Part shown: one piece after another, positions 34,243 through 42,928 of the stretch
How positions within the stretch are numbered: the stretch's first letter is position 1
How the letters are laid out: each line of letters opens with the position of its first letter
Assembly (NCBI GenBank): GCA_001871075.1
Contig: MNUP01000123.1
Location: 1 to 58,779 of the forward strand
Direction: 5' to 3'
DNA from: Candidatus Desantisbacteria bacterium CG1_02_49_89
Lineage (GTDB): Bacteria > Desantisbacteria > UBA1551
Length of the DNA: 58,779 nt
The notes under the pieces: generated by a model
Database searches by the model: none
Told to the model about the DNA's origin: nothing
Seen by the model: the letters and a program-made list of their open reading frames with translations, nothing else
Program-made: the position numbers and the translations under genes

Positions 34243-36117
34243 GTGAGCAGGGACAGGAAACCGTTACTTCTTTACCTGGCGCGCAGGAAAGACCCCCATA
34301 AAGAATTGGTTGCTGCCGCCCTCTCCTGGATGGCCGAAGAAGCAGGCTGCCTCTTTGAGGCATACTTTCCCGGTTACAGCACAGGGGCGCACTATCCCTA
34401 TCCCTGGCACTTTCACTCACACCACGGAGAAAGGTACGGGGTAGGGCCCTTCCAGGGAGAAGGTCATGCAGAGCAGTTCTATTTTTTATCCAAGATCTTT
34501 GACCTGACCGTGATAAGAACGGAAGAATGCCTGCGGTTTGCTTATGAAAGCAGTCTTTTTTCTCTTCCGGAAATAACAGAGAAGGAAGATAACCCCCTGT
34601 GTCTTTTAGAAAAGGCGAGGAATTATCTTAAGACTTCTAATCCTCAGAAAATTATTGTCTTGGGAGAAAAAACCGGTCTCAGGATAGAACCTTATGTTTA
34701 TCCTGAGATTTTCTTTGCTTCTGCCTGGGGGGTGAAAGTTCCCGCGCTTCTGAGTAATTCAGAATCCATCCTTAAAAATTATGGTCCTATTATTTATGGG
34801 CTTTACTTAAGTCCTGACGAAGAAGATTCGCTTAAGGAAAAAGGATTCAGGACAGAAACTATCGATAAGGTTGCCGCAGGAGAATCCTATGCCGAACTAA
34901 CTGTGAGAATAGCTGAAAGGTGGAAAGGGAAGGCAAAGGCAGTGGCTTATGCTGATCCCTACCAGGCAGAGCATTACGTTCCTTTTAACTGCCAGGAAAA
35001 AATACTGGCTTTATTTAATAAGGATATAATGGATTGCGTCCCTCCCGGTCCCGGGTCAGACTGTGATATGAAACGATTGGAGGAGATAGAGCGGGGATTT
35101 AAGGATAAGGTAGCGTATTTTGCCGGACTTCTTCCAAGCAAGATAGTTTACGGAAGGCAGGCAACCGACAACCTGATCACGGACCTGTCAAGGTATGGTT
35201 TTATATTCCCTGTTTTTGACCCGCACCGCCCCCTTTTCCCGATAAAAAGAAAGATCGCTCCCCAAAGACTGCCGGGAAGCGAAAATTCTCTTTTTACCGC
35301 TCAAAGAGACCAGGAGAATATAAGAACAGAAATTATTAAAGCCAATAAGATCCCTGTGGCTTTTTTGACTTACTCTGCTGATTTAAGGCATATCTCCGGT
35401 CTGAGGAATTTCTTTGAAGCGATCGCCCTGAGAAAAGTGCCCTGTGGCTTAACCCTGAACGCTTTCTGGTTTATCCATCATCCTGAGTGGCTGCAGGAAC
35501 TCTTCATCCCTCTTGACCAGGGAGGGGTTTTCCCTTTAGTAGAACCTCTTCTCGGCAGTGCCGGCTGGGGATTGTGCTGCGCGGCTGAAGGCTACGTAGA
35601 AAAAGATACTCTGAAGCCCCTGCTCGTTTCTGCCTTGAAAGCAATAGAGGGGTATACGGGAAAAGAGAATCTGCCCATAGGCCTTTATCCTTTCCAGGAT
35701 GCCAACCCTGAGTATACAGGCCAAGCCGAACCGCTTTTCTCTGCTTATAAGGAAGCAGGGCTTAGATTCTGCTTCACTCAGAAAGACTACAACACTTTTC
35801 CCCATATAGTTTATCAGGAAGATGATTTTGTGGCTTTAAACCAGCCCCTGACTTTCTTCCTCGGCGAGTTTTTTCAGAACCCCGTAAAAGAAGTGCAGCG
35901 CTGGGAGCAGGAAATCGTCAAATCGGGCAGGACGGGGTATATTACCGCTGTTTTTGATTTTCCTTTGTGGTTCCAGTCCCCGTATATCCTGGATATGGGG
36001 CAGAGGCTGCTTTTTTTAATTGACTATGTAAAAGGGGGAGGAGATTCAGGCAGATTAATTCCCGTGCATCCCGGCGAGTTGGCCGAGTATGCAAGAATGG
36101 CCGAACTTTCCAAATGA
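34243..36117 (+). CDS. Unknown 624-aa protein in a carbohydrate cluster
   Basis: Not recognised. Starts at GTG with AGGAAGCC upstream and no signal peptide. Histidine-rich stretch WHFHSHHGERYGVGPFQGEG near residues 46-65 and HHPEWLQEL later suggest a metal site. The first half ends with a GRQATDNLITDL section. The second half (AFLTYSADLRHISGLRNFFE, LTLNAFWFIHHPEW, LGLYPFQDANPEY-type strands) has the look of a barrel and might be a distant deacetylase or glycosidase. It lies between the broken glycosidase and a cupin, dehydrogenase and alpha/alpha barrel, so sugar breakdown is the likely context. Confidence 0.7.
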   Translation: MSRDRKPLLLYLARRKDPHKELVAAALSWMAEEAGCLFEAYFPGYSTGAHYPYPWHFHSHHGERYGVGPFQGEGHAEQFYFLSKIFDLTVIRTEECLRFAYESSLFSLPEITEKEDNPLCLLEKARNYLKTSNPQKIIVLGEKTGLRIEPYVYPEIFFASAWGVKVPALLSNSESILKNYGPIIYGLYLSPDEEDSLKEKGFRTETIDKVAAGESYAELTVRIAERWKGKAKAVAYADPYQAEHYVPFNCQEKILALFNKDIMDCVPPGPGSDCDMKRLEEIERGFKDKVAYFAGLLPSKIVYGRQATDNLITDLSRYGFIFPVFDPHRPLFPIKRKIAPQRLPGSENSLFTAQRDQENIRTEIIKANKIPVAFLTYSADLRHISGLRNFFEAIALRKVPCGLTLNAFWFIHHPEWLQELFIPLDQGGVFPLVEPLLGSAGWGLCCAAEGYVEKDTLKPLLVSALKAIEGYTGKENLPIGLYPFQDANPEYTGQAEPLFSAYKEAGLRFCFTQKDYNTFPHIVYQEDDFVALNQPLTFFLGEFFQNPVKEVQRWEQEIVKSGRTGYITAVFDFPLWFQSPYILDMGQRLLFLIDYVKGGGDSGRLIPVHPGELAEYARMAELSK

Positions 36118-36135
36118 TTAAAAGGAGGCAGGCAA

Positions 36136-36486
36136 ATGGCAGAAGAACCCAGAATAATCATTCCTTCTGAAGCGCCGGGGAGGAAGACAAGCGGAGGCGG
36201 AGACCTGAAATTTTTCCTGCAAAAGGAAGACGGGCTTACCTGCGGGACATTTACCATGCAGCCGGGGGACAGGTTAAGCAAGAACGTGATGGCCCATCCC
36301 GGAGACGAACTTTACTATGTCCTGAAGGGCCCGGCCTATTGCGACCTGCCGGATTATGACAATAAGCGGGTTGAGATCCGGGAAGGGCAGGCATTTCTTA
36401 TACCCGCGGGCACCAAGCATATACCGAACAATATCCCCGGAAAGCGTGAGGCGGTAGTCTTTTATATGTGCACCAAGTGGCCATAA
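36136..36486 (+). CDS. Small cupin protein, 116 aa
   Basis: Single cupin_2 beta barrel: GTFTMQPGDRLSKNVMAHPG, DELYYVLKGPAYCDLPD, IREGQAFLIPAGTKHIPNNI. The histidine, glutamate and second histidine of a metal site are visible (H-PGDE...H). Excellent ribosome site (AAAGGAGG). In this setting it may bind or isomerise a sugar acid, or act as a sensor; the function cannot be read from sequence. Confidence 0.85.
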   Translation: MAEEPRIIIPSEAPGRKTSGGGDLKFFLQKEDGLTCGTFTMQPGDRLSKNVMAHPGDELYYVLKGPAYCDLPDYDNKRVEIREGQAFLIPAGTKHIPNNIPGKREAVVFYMCTKWP

Positions 36487-36518
36487 TGAATTTAGCCGTC
36501 AAATCGGAGGCAATAAGA

Positions 36519-37658
36519 ATGAGTATGAGGAAAGTAAAATTAGGGATTGTGGGGTGCGGGTGGGGCTCGCGGGACCTCTATGGGTCGTTCTTCAGATATC
36601 TTGAGAACGGGGAGCTGGTAGCCGCGGCGGACGCAGATGAAAAGAGCGCCAGGGCATACCAGGAACAGACAGGGTGCAAGAGGATCTATACTGACCTTGG
36701 TTCCCTGCTAAAGGATAAAGAGGTGGAAGCGGTTATGGTCCTGACTCCGCCCAGCGTTCACTGCAAACAGGTAGAGCAGATAGCAGAAGCAGGAAAGCAC
36801 GTTTACTGCGAGAAGCCGATGGCAATAACCGTCGAAGAGGCGGATGAAATGACCTCAGCGTGCAGGAAGAATAAAGTTAAGCTGCAGATAGCGTTCATGA
36901 AAAGGTTCAACCCGTCTTTTCTTCTCTGTAAAAAGCTTATTGAGGAGGGCAGGCTCGGAGACGTTTTTGAGATGCGAGCGATATGGGACAACGCCCGCGC
37001 GTATGCTTCCGCTGAGAATTACCGCCACCGGCTTCCGGGCGGAGGCTACCTTCAGGAGGATGGCTCCCATCCTCTTGACGTGTGCAGGTGGTGGATGGGG
37101 GAAGTGAAGGAGGTCAGCGGCAACGCAATGCTCGTGATGTCAGACAGGATTGAAAATGATGATGTGGCTTGCGTGATCATGAAGCACAAAAGCGGCGCGA
37201 TGAGTACCCTGCACATAACAATGCTGACGCACCGCAGGGGGCTTGAATCCTACGAGGTGTTCGGCACAAAAGGAACGCTTTTAATGGAATGGCCGTATCA
37301 CAGCACCCATACGCTTGAGCCCGCGATCATTAAGCTCTATGAAAAATCCAGCAAGGTCACGGATTTAACGCTTTCCACATCCTGGAGCCCGCAAAAAGAA
37401 ATGGAAAAGAGCTGGCAGTATCTGAACGAGCTGAGGTATTTCTGCGGCTGCGTTATAAATAACAGAGAACCGTCCGTGACCGGGAAGGACGGACGGGCGG
37501 TTGTCGAGATCGTGAACGCCGCGTACCTGTCCTCGCAGAAAGGTATTAAAGTGAAGCTGCCGCTAGAAAAATCGCCGGACATCACGAAATTTTTTAAGGA
37601 GCTGCGCAAGTCCTCCAAATGGAAGATCGGAAAGGACCTTTGGGGCAGCCGGTATTAA
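36519..37658 (+). CDS. Gfo/Idh/MocA-family dehydrogenase, 379 aa
   Basis: NAD(P)-dependent sugar or inositol dehydrogenase family. N-terminal Rossmann motif GIVGCGWGSRDLYGSF, then LTPPSVHCKQVEQIAEAGKHVYCEKPMAIT with the family EKP motif, and a C-terminal GFO_IDH_MocA_C domain (GGGYLQEDGSHPLDVCRWWMG with the conserved H-x-x-D). GGAGG at 36506-36510 is 8 nt from ATG 36519, which decides the start over earlier in-frame codons. It probably oxidises the product released by the neighbouring hydrolases. Confidence 0.92.
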   Translation: MSMRKVKLGIVGCGWGSRDLYGSFFRYLENGELVAAADADEKSARAYQEQTGCKRIYTDLGSLLKDKEVEAVMVLTPPSVHCKQVEQIAEAGKHVYCEKPMAITVEEADEMTSACRKNKVKLQIAFMKRFNPSFLLCKKLIEEGRLGDVFEMRAIWDNARAYASAENYRHRLPGGGYLQEDGSHPLDVCRWWMGEVKEVSGNAMLVMSDRIENDDVACVIMKHKSGAMSTLHITMLTHRRGLESYEVFGTKGTLLMEWPYHSTHTLEPAIIKLYEKSSKVTDLTLSTSWSPQKEMEKSWQYLNELRYFCGCVINNREPSVTGKDGRAVVEIVNAAYLSSQKGIKVKLPLEKSPDITKFFKELRKSSKWKIGKDLWGSRY

Positions 37659-37675
37659 AAAAGGAGCATGAATAG

Positions 37676-39619
37676 ATGAAGGAAGAAATGAAGATCCAGG
37701 GTATAGGAAATGAAAAATTAAAAATAGTCTGGAATGAACACCTCGGAGAATATAAGTCAAGGGTTGGCGGAGGAATTTTCTATAAGGATAAAGAATGGCG
37801 AAAAATAGCGGATATGGCTGAGGGGAACGCCGTAATTTATCTTCCTGGCAAGAATCAGTATCTTTCAGTAAACCCGACAGGATGTTCAGTAAAGGAGGGA
37901 AACGGCTGGAAGAAAATCATTCTGGAGCTGCCTGTTCTAAAAATGGGGGAGATTGAATGGAAAATAGAGGAAGAATGGGCTGTCAGGGACGGAGACAATA
38001 AACTCGGCTGGCTGTTTAAATTTACTCCATCCGGAGAGGTAAAAGAAAAATGCTATGTCGGCACAAATTTTAATATTTTCCCGGATATATGGCGCCTGAA
38101 TGCCCTTCCGTCCTGCTGCGGATATTCCGGGAAAATATGCTACGCTGTCTATCCCGAGGTCTCCCGGCCCTGGTGGATGAGGCTGGAGGGCCCGAAGATC
38201 ATCGCGAACGTCCACTATCCTTTTACTTATAAACCCTCGCGGAAGGCGAAAGGCCCGGAGCCTGTTGCCCTGCAGGGATTTTTTCTCACAGATGAACTGA
38301 CGCCCGCGGAATTAAGCAAATTTTTACGGGATTATTTTCAGCCCCGGCCTCATAGATCAAGAAATGCATATAAGGAAGTAATTTCTGCCTGCATGACGAT
38401 GCTCAACAGAAGTTATGCCGCCGCAAGGGAAGAATACCCTTTTACGGGGGATGAGGGAGCTTTTATTGACTTGAGGAATAAAAAAGAATGGATGCACCAT
38501 CGCAACAAATCAACTTTTGGGGCAGGGTTCAGCTGCGGCTACAGCGGAGACGCGATTATCCCCCTTATTGAACATTTTAAAAGATCAGGGGACAGGGATG
38601 CCGTTAACATGGCTCAGGGAATAACAAACTGGATCGTGAATAACCTCCAGGCAGATTATGGCGGATATTATTTGATTTACGATATGGGGGCAAAGGAAGG
38701 AATGGACTTTATCGGAGAAGATTATACTTATCCCTGTCACATAGCAAAGATGACGATTAATATCCTCTCCGCATACGAATATTTTAAAAATGCATCTTAC
38801 AAGGGATCGGGTTTGAAAGCCTGCGATTGGCTTTTGAGCTTGCAGGAAAAGGATGGAGGAATTCCCTGGAAGGTAATAGCAAGCACAGGCGGACAGGATG
38901 GAACAAAGGCGTATGCTGCCAGCAGCGGCTGGATCATTGCCTGCTGGGTAAAGGCTTATGAGATCACGGGAAAAGAAAAATACCTCAGGGCTTCAGAGAG
39001 GCTGGCAGAATGGCTTAAAGAAGATTTTATCCGGAATTATCATTACGCCGGATACATTACTGATGACAAACCAAGCGACGGGTTCGATCGCTGGGAAACC
39101 CCGAGTTCTCCGGCAGCTTCCTGTGTTATTGAAGGATTGTGCGCTCTTCACAGGGCCTCCAGGAAAAAGAAATACCTGCAGTGGGCGATTCAGGCCGGAT
39201 ATTTCAGCGCCCTCTGGCAGTGGTTATGGGAGCCCGCGGATGGATTGGGAGTAAGGATCAAAGGCACAACCCAGGCATCCGGGGGCATGCAATACACGAT
39301 CGATCAGACCCTCGGCACTGAATTACCGAACGTTCTTGACGGATACCTCAACTTGTATGAATTAACCGGGGATGAGTTCTGGCTGAATGCGGCAAAGATG
39401 GGGATCAGCAGGATGGAAGACGATATTGTAATGGACAAAAATGACCCCAGGTACGGAGGAATAAAGGAAGGCTGGAACCTGAATGAAGACGCGGAAATTT
39501 CCGGCTTCAAGGATGACCCGCACATAAATGTTTCCGGGGTGGCTTATTTCATAAATAATATTGAAAGGATGGTAACTCTAAAAGAAGGCCGCCCGGTCAG
39601 GCCCGCGGAGATCAGATAA
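37676..39619 (+). CDS. (alpha/alpha)6-barrel carbohydrate-active enzyme, 647 aa
   Basis: An N-terminal beta-rich region (to about residue 230) precedes a six-hairpin toroid: FGAGFSCGYSGDAIIPLIEH, GLKACDWLLSLQEKDGGIPW, SSGWIIACWVKAYEITGKEKY, SPAASCVIEGLCALHRASRK, LDGYLNLYELTGDEFWLNAA. This repeat of ITGKEKYL-type helices is typical of six-hairpin glycosidases and lyases. No signal peptide, so probably cytoplasmic. Family not assigned. It is the last gene of the sugar cluster and is followed by a clear terminator. Confidence 0.75.
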   Translation: MKEEMKIQGIGNEKLKIVWNEHLGEYKSRVGGGIFYKDKEWRKIADMAEGNAVIYLPGKNQYLSVNPTGCSVKEGNGWKKIILELPVLKMGEIEWKIEEEWAVRDGDNKLGWLFKFTPSGEVKEKCYVGTNFNIFPDIWRLNALPSCCGYSGKICYAVYPEVSRPWWMRLEGPKIIANVHYPFTYKPSRKAKGPEPVALQGFFLTDELTPAELSKFLRDYFQPRPHRSRNAYKEVISACMTMLNRSYAAAREEYPFTGDEGAFIDLRNKKEWMHHRNKSTFGAGFSCGYSGDAIIPLIEHFKRSGDRDAVNMAQGITNWIVNNLQADYGGYYLIYDMGAKEGMDFIGEDYTYPCHIAKMTINILSAYEYFKNASYKGSGLKACDWLLSLQEKDGGIPWKVIASTGGQDGTKAYAASSGWIIACWVKAYEITGKEKYLRASERLAEWLKEDFIRNYHYAGYITDDKPSDGFDRWETPSSPAASCVIEGLCALHRASRKKKYLQWAIQAGYFSALWQWLWEPADGLGVRIKGTTQASGGMQYTIDQTLGTELPNVLDGYLNLYELTGDEFWLNAAKMGISRMEDDIVMDKNDPRYGGIKEGWNLNEDAEISGFKDDPHINVSGVAYFINNIERMVTLKEGRPVRPAEIR

Positions 39620-39645
39620 CCGCGTATAACGATACCGATTTCCAG

Positions 39646-39682
39646 AACGCCGGTTTTGAAAAATCACCAGCCGGCGTTTTTT
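39646..39682 (+). terminator. Terminator of the carbohydrate cluster
   Basis: AACGCCGG / CCGGCGTT stem with a T run after it. Confidence 0.85.
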
Positions 39683-39714
39683 ATTTGTAAAAGTTGACTT
39701 TTCTTGATAAAAGT

Positions 39715-39743
39715 TTGACTTTTTTCAATGTATGATATATAAT
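39715..39743 (+). promoter_or_regulatory. Promoter of the radical SAM gene
   Basis: TTGACT at 39715-39720, 17-nt spacer, TATAAT at 39738-39743. AAAGTTGACTTTT and AAAGTTTGACTTTT form a near-tandem pair here, possibly an operator. Confidence 0.7.
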
Positions 39744-39774
39744 ATATAGCTGTATAATTATATAAAAATATTAT

Positions 39775-40755
39775 ATGATAAAGTCTAATAAATATAAAAT
39801 GACAAAGCTTCAGGGAATAGGTAAAAAAGAACTGGAAGAGAAGATCAGGCAGGCGTACGGCCTGCTTTCGCCATGCAGGCTTTGCCCGCGCGCCTGCGGG
39901 ACAGACCGCCTGAAAAACAAAAAGGGATACTGCAAGGCAGGATTGCTTCCCGAGATAGCAAGCTATCACGCGCACCACGGGGAAGAGCCGCCGATCTCAG
40001 GCTTTAAAGGTTCGGGCACTATTTTTTTCAGCCACTGCAGCCTGCGCTGCGTTTTCTGCCAGAATTATTCCCTGAGCCAGCTGGGCGAGGGCGCGGAAGT
40101 CACCATACAGGAGCTGGCGGAGATCATGCTCAAGCTCCAGGGAATGGGCTGCCACAACATCAATTTCGTGACCCCGACGCATTACACCGCGCAGATCCTC
40201 GCGGCGCTCGCAGCCGCAAAGGACAAAGGCCTGGGAATCCCGCTTGTTTACAACTGCGGCGGTTATGAATCGGTTGAGACGCTGAAAATACTGGACGGGG
40301 TCATTGATATATATATGCCTGATTTCAAATACGGGGATAACGCCCCGGCCAAAAAATACTCGGGCGCGGAAGACTACGCGGAACGGGCAAAAGAAGCGCA
40401 CAGGGAAATGTATAAGCAGGTTGGAGGCTTGAAAGCCGAAGGCGGGATCGCCGTTAGCGGTTTGCTGATCCGCCATCTTGTTTTACCGAACCGCCTCGCC
40501 TCAAGCGAAAAAGTGTTTGAGTTCATCGCGAAAGAACTTTCCCCGGACATGGCGGTCAACATTATGGCGCAATACTATCCAGCCCATCTGGCAAATAAAT
40601 ATGATGAAATAAACAGGCTCCCCGCGGTAAACGAATACACGGAGGCTTTGCGGGCCGCGAAGTCCGCGGGTCTTAACCAGGGCTGGCGCCAGACAACCGG
40701 TACGCTCGCGCGCGAAAAGATCCCCGAGTGGAAGGACAGCCTGAAAGACAGCTGA
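39775..40755 (+). CDS. Radical SAM protein (AmrS/COG1313, PflA-like), 326 aa
   Basis: Begins with a LSPCRLCPRACGTDRLKNKKG cysteine region and then the radical SAM motif CSLRCVFCQNYS (CxxxCxxC). VYNCGGYESVETLKIL, DGVIDIYMPDFKYGD and the HLVLPNRLASSEKVFEFIAK segment match the COG1313 / AmmeMemoRadiSam radical SAM family. The exact reaction is not established. Usually a Memo-like and an AMMECR1-like protein accompany it; neither is next to it here. ATG 39799 is an alternative start. Confidence 0.85.
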   Translation: MIKSNKYKMTKLQGIGKKELEEKIRQAYGLLSPCRLCPRACGTDRLKNKKGYCKAGLLPEIASYHAHHGEEPPISGFKGSGTIFFSHCSLRCVFCQNYSLSQLGEGAEVTIQELAEIMLKLQGMGCHNINFVTPTHYTAQILAALAAAKDKGLGIPLVYNCGGYESVETLKILDGVIDIYMPDFKYGDNAPAKKYSGAEDYAERAKEAHREMYKQVGGLKAEGGIAVSGLLIRHLVLPNRLASSEKVFEFIAKELSPDMAVNIMAQYYPAHLANKYDEINRLPAVNEYTEALRAAKSAGLNQGWRQTTGTLAREKIPEWKDSLKDS

Positions 40756-40850
40756 CAAGCTTAAAAGCTTACAAGTTAACAAGCTGACAAGCTTATAAGT
40801 TTAAGATATTATTTACCTGTAAGCTTATGGACTTGTAAGCTGTTTTGCGC
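40756..40850. repeat. GCTTACAAG words in inverted pairs
   Basis: AAGCTTAAAAGCTTACAAGT and AACAAGCTGACAAGCTTATA on the left, and CTGTAAGCTTATGGACTTGT on the right of an AT spacer (about 40800-40818). Same arm-spacer-arm layout as other gaps. Confidence 0.7.
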
Positions 40851-40868
40851 GTAACTTTAAGAGGAAAA

Positions 40869-42860
40869 ATGCAGACTAATGAAATTACTGCAACGCAGAA
40901 ATTACTGAATATCGGAATGGCGCTTACTGTATTTTTATCGCTGTTTGGGGTGATGTTCTTCATCCTTGTGGACAACAACGAGGACCTGGTGCGGGTCGCG
41001 TCCGTGCAGGTGCTGGTCCTTGTTATGGCGGTTCTGTGGCTGGCAAGAAAACTATGGAAGGGAGATCCCGGGTTCGCGAAGACCCCTCTCAACCTGCCGA
41101 TAATAGCGTTCTTCTGCGCCGGGCTTATTTCCCTGGTAAAGGCGGTCAACCCGTACCAGGGCCTATCCGAGCTTCTCACTCTCTCCGCTTATTTTGTATT
41201 GTTTTTTCTGATAGTCAATAATTTTAACAACGAGTCTTCTGTTAACAATTTTCTGACAACAATTCTTATTTTAACGGTAATTGTTTCAGCGCACAGCATC
41301 TGCCAGTACCTTCACCTGGATTTCCTGTGGTTCATGTTCCCGCCTGACGCGTCCTCGGCAAGGGTTTCCTCCGTGTTCGGGAACGCGGATTTCCTGGGCG
41401 GGTACCTTGCCATGGTTTTCCCGATTGCGTTCCTGCTCTTCCTTTTCAGGAAGAGGAAGACCTTTTACGGCATTGCTTCAGCCCTGATATTCACGAGCCT
41501 TATCCTTACCTTCACGCGCAGCGCGTGGGTCTCATGGGGCCTGTCGCTCTGTTTCATGCTTGCGATCCTGGCTGTTTTCCGGCCGGATGTGATAAAGCGC
41601 AACGCCGGGCTGCTCGCTGGCAGTATTGTCTGCTTCGTTGTTTTCGCGGTAATACTCAATTACGCCAGGGGTGGCGCCATTTTTTCGCGGCTTGCGGCAA
41701 TTTTCAACTGGAAGGAATACAGCGTGCAGGTAAGGTTCAACCTGTGGCGCACCGCTCTGGGTGTGTTCAAGAAAAGCCCGTTGATCGGCATCGGCTTTGA
41801 TAATTTCAAGATTGTGGCGCAGGGCTGCAGGATACACAACGAGTACCTGCAGATACTTGCTGAAACCGGGATACTGGGGCTGGGAATTTTCATATGGGTT
41901 ATTTTCGCCTATTTCAGACAAGGTTTCAAAAGCCTTAAAGTCCTGACTCCCTACAGGCAGGTCCTTGTCATTGCTTTTATGTCCTCCGCGGTTGCCTTCC
42001 TCGCGGACAGCCTTTTCTGCTTCCCGCTGCACAGGGTATCGCACAACGTGCTGTTCTGGGGTTTGGCAGGAATGACGGTAGCTCTGAGCAGAATAGAGTC
42101 AGAGAGTCCCGCCTCATCGGCGGGTCGCCGAAGTGGCGACAACGTGTCAGAGCCAGAAGCCAATTCAAATAATCCAGGATCCAGGATCCAGGATCCAGGA
42201 TCAAAACCGCACGCAGGCGTTTGGGGAAAGGTGCTGGCAATTGCGGTGGTTGCGGGAGCGGCATTCGCTGTTTTCATTGTCGCGCGGAACTTTATAGGGG
42301 TGTATTTCTACCAGAAGGGCTTTGAGATGAACCAGTATGCTGACAGGAGCCCTGAAGTGCGGCAGAAAACGATCCAGGCATTTGAAAGGGCCGCAAAGCT
42401 CGCGCCGTTCCACTACCAGATACAGCACGACTGGGCTGTTGTGGCGATTGAATCCGGGGACCTGAAAAAGGGAATAAAAGCGATGAAGTGGTCTGAAAAG
42501 CTTTACCCGGGCAAGCTGCCTGACCTGCGTCTTCACCTGGGCCTGCTGTATTACGAAACAGGCAGGTTTGATGACGCGGAAAAGACCTGGAAGGAAACAA
42601 TAGACAAATTCCCGGATTGCGCGCAGGCGTATTTCTACCTGGGCGGGTTCTTCATAAACAGGAACCAGCTGGACGAAGGGGTAAAGATGTGCAGGCGGGC
42701 GTCCGAGCTTGACCCCGGCAACCTTGAGTATTACAGGGTGCTTGCGAAGGTATATTACAGGACGGGTGAACTGAAAGCAGCGAAGGAAACAGTGAGCAGG
42801 GGGCTTGCGGCTGCGCCGAATGATGTTGAATTGCAGAAAATGGATAAGGCATTAAGGTAG
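40869..42860 (+). CDS. O-antigen ligase-like membrane protein with TPR tail, 663 aa
   Basis: About 12 membrane spans with the Wzy_C/O-antigen ligase pattern (VFGNADFLGGYLAMVFPIAF and the periplasmic HNEYLQILAETGILGLG) and a C-terminal set of TPR helices after about residue 470 (AFERAAKLAPFHYQI, AQAYFYLGGFFINRNQLDEG). It probably joins or ligates surface polysaccharide. The start is ATG 40869 with GAGGAAAA upstream. Residues about 410-451, between membrane and TPR parts, are encoded by repeat DNA: a CCCGCC/GGCGGG hairpin, GTGTCAGAG words and four CCAGGAT heptamers. Confidence 0.85.
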   Translation: MQTNEITATQKLLNIGMALTVFLSLFGVMFFILVDNNEDLVRVASVQVLVLVMAVLWLARKLWKGDPGFAKTPLNLPIIAFFCAGLISLVKAVNPYQGLSELLTLSAYFVLFFLIVNNFNNESSVNNFLTTILILTVIVSAHSICQYLHLDFLWFMFPPDASSARVSSVFGNADFLGGYLAMVFPIAFLLFLFRKRKTFYGIASALIFTSLILTFTRSAWVSWGLSLCFMLAILAVFRPDVIKRNAGLLAGSIVCFVVFAVILNYARGGAIFSRLAAIFNWKEYSVQVRFNLWRTALGVFKKSPLIGIGFDNFKIVAQGCRIHNEYLQILAETGILGLGIFIWVIFAYFRQGFKSLKVLTPYRQVLVIAFMSSAVAFLADSLFCFPLHRVSHNVLFWGLAGMTVALSRIESESPASSAGRRSGDNVSEPEANSNNPGSRIQDPGSKPHAGVWGKVLAIAVVAGAAFAVFIVARNFIGVYFYQKGFEMNQYADRSPEVRQKTIQAFERAAKLAPFHYQIQHDWAVVAIESGDLKKGIKAMKWSEKLYPGKLPDLRLHLGLLYYETGRFDDAEKTWKETIDKFPDCAQAYFYLGGFFINRNQLDEGVKMCRRASELDPGNLEYYRVLAKVYYRTGELKAAKETVSRGLAAAPNDVELQKMDKALR

Positions 42861-42928
42861 CCGCAACCTTCAGGTTGCGTTCACGCAGGCTAAAGCCTGC
42901 GGCTACCAATTTAAAACGAGGAAAATGA
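42861..42928. repeat. Palindromic words
   Basis: GCAACCTTCAGGTTGC and GCAGGCTAAAGCCTGC hairpins, related to palindromes near 18576 and 18976. Confidence 0.7.
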
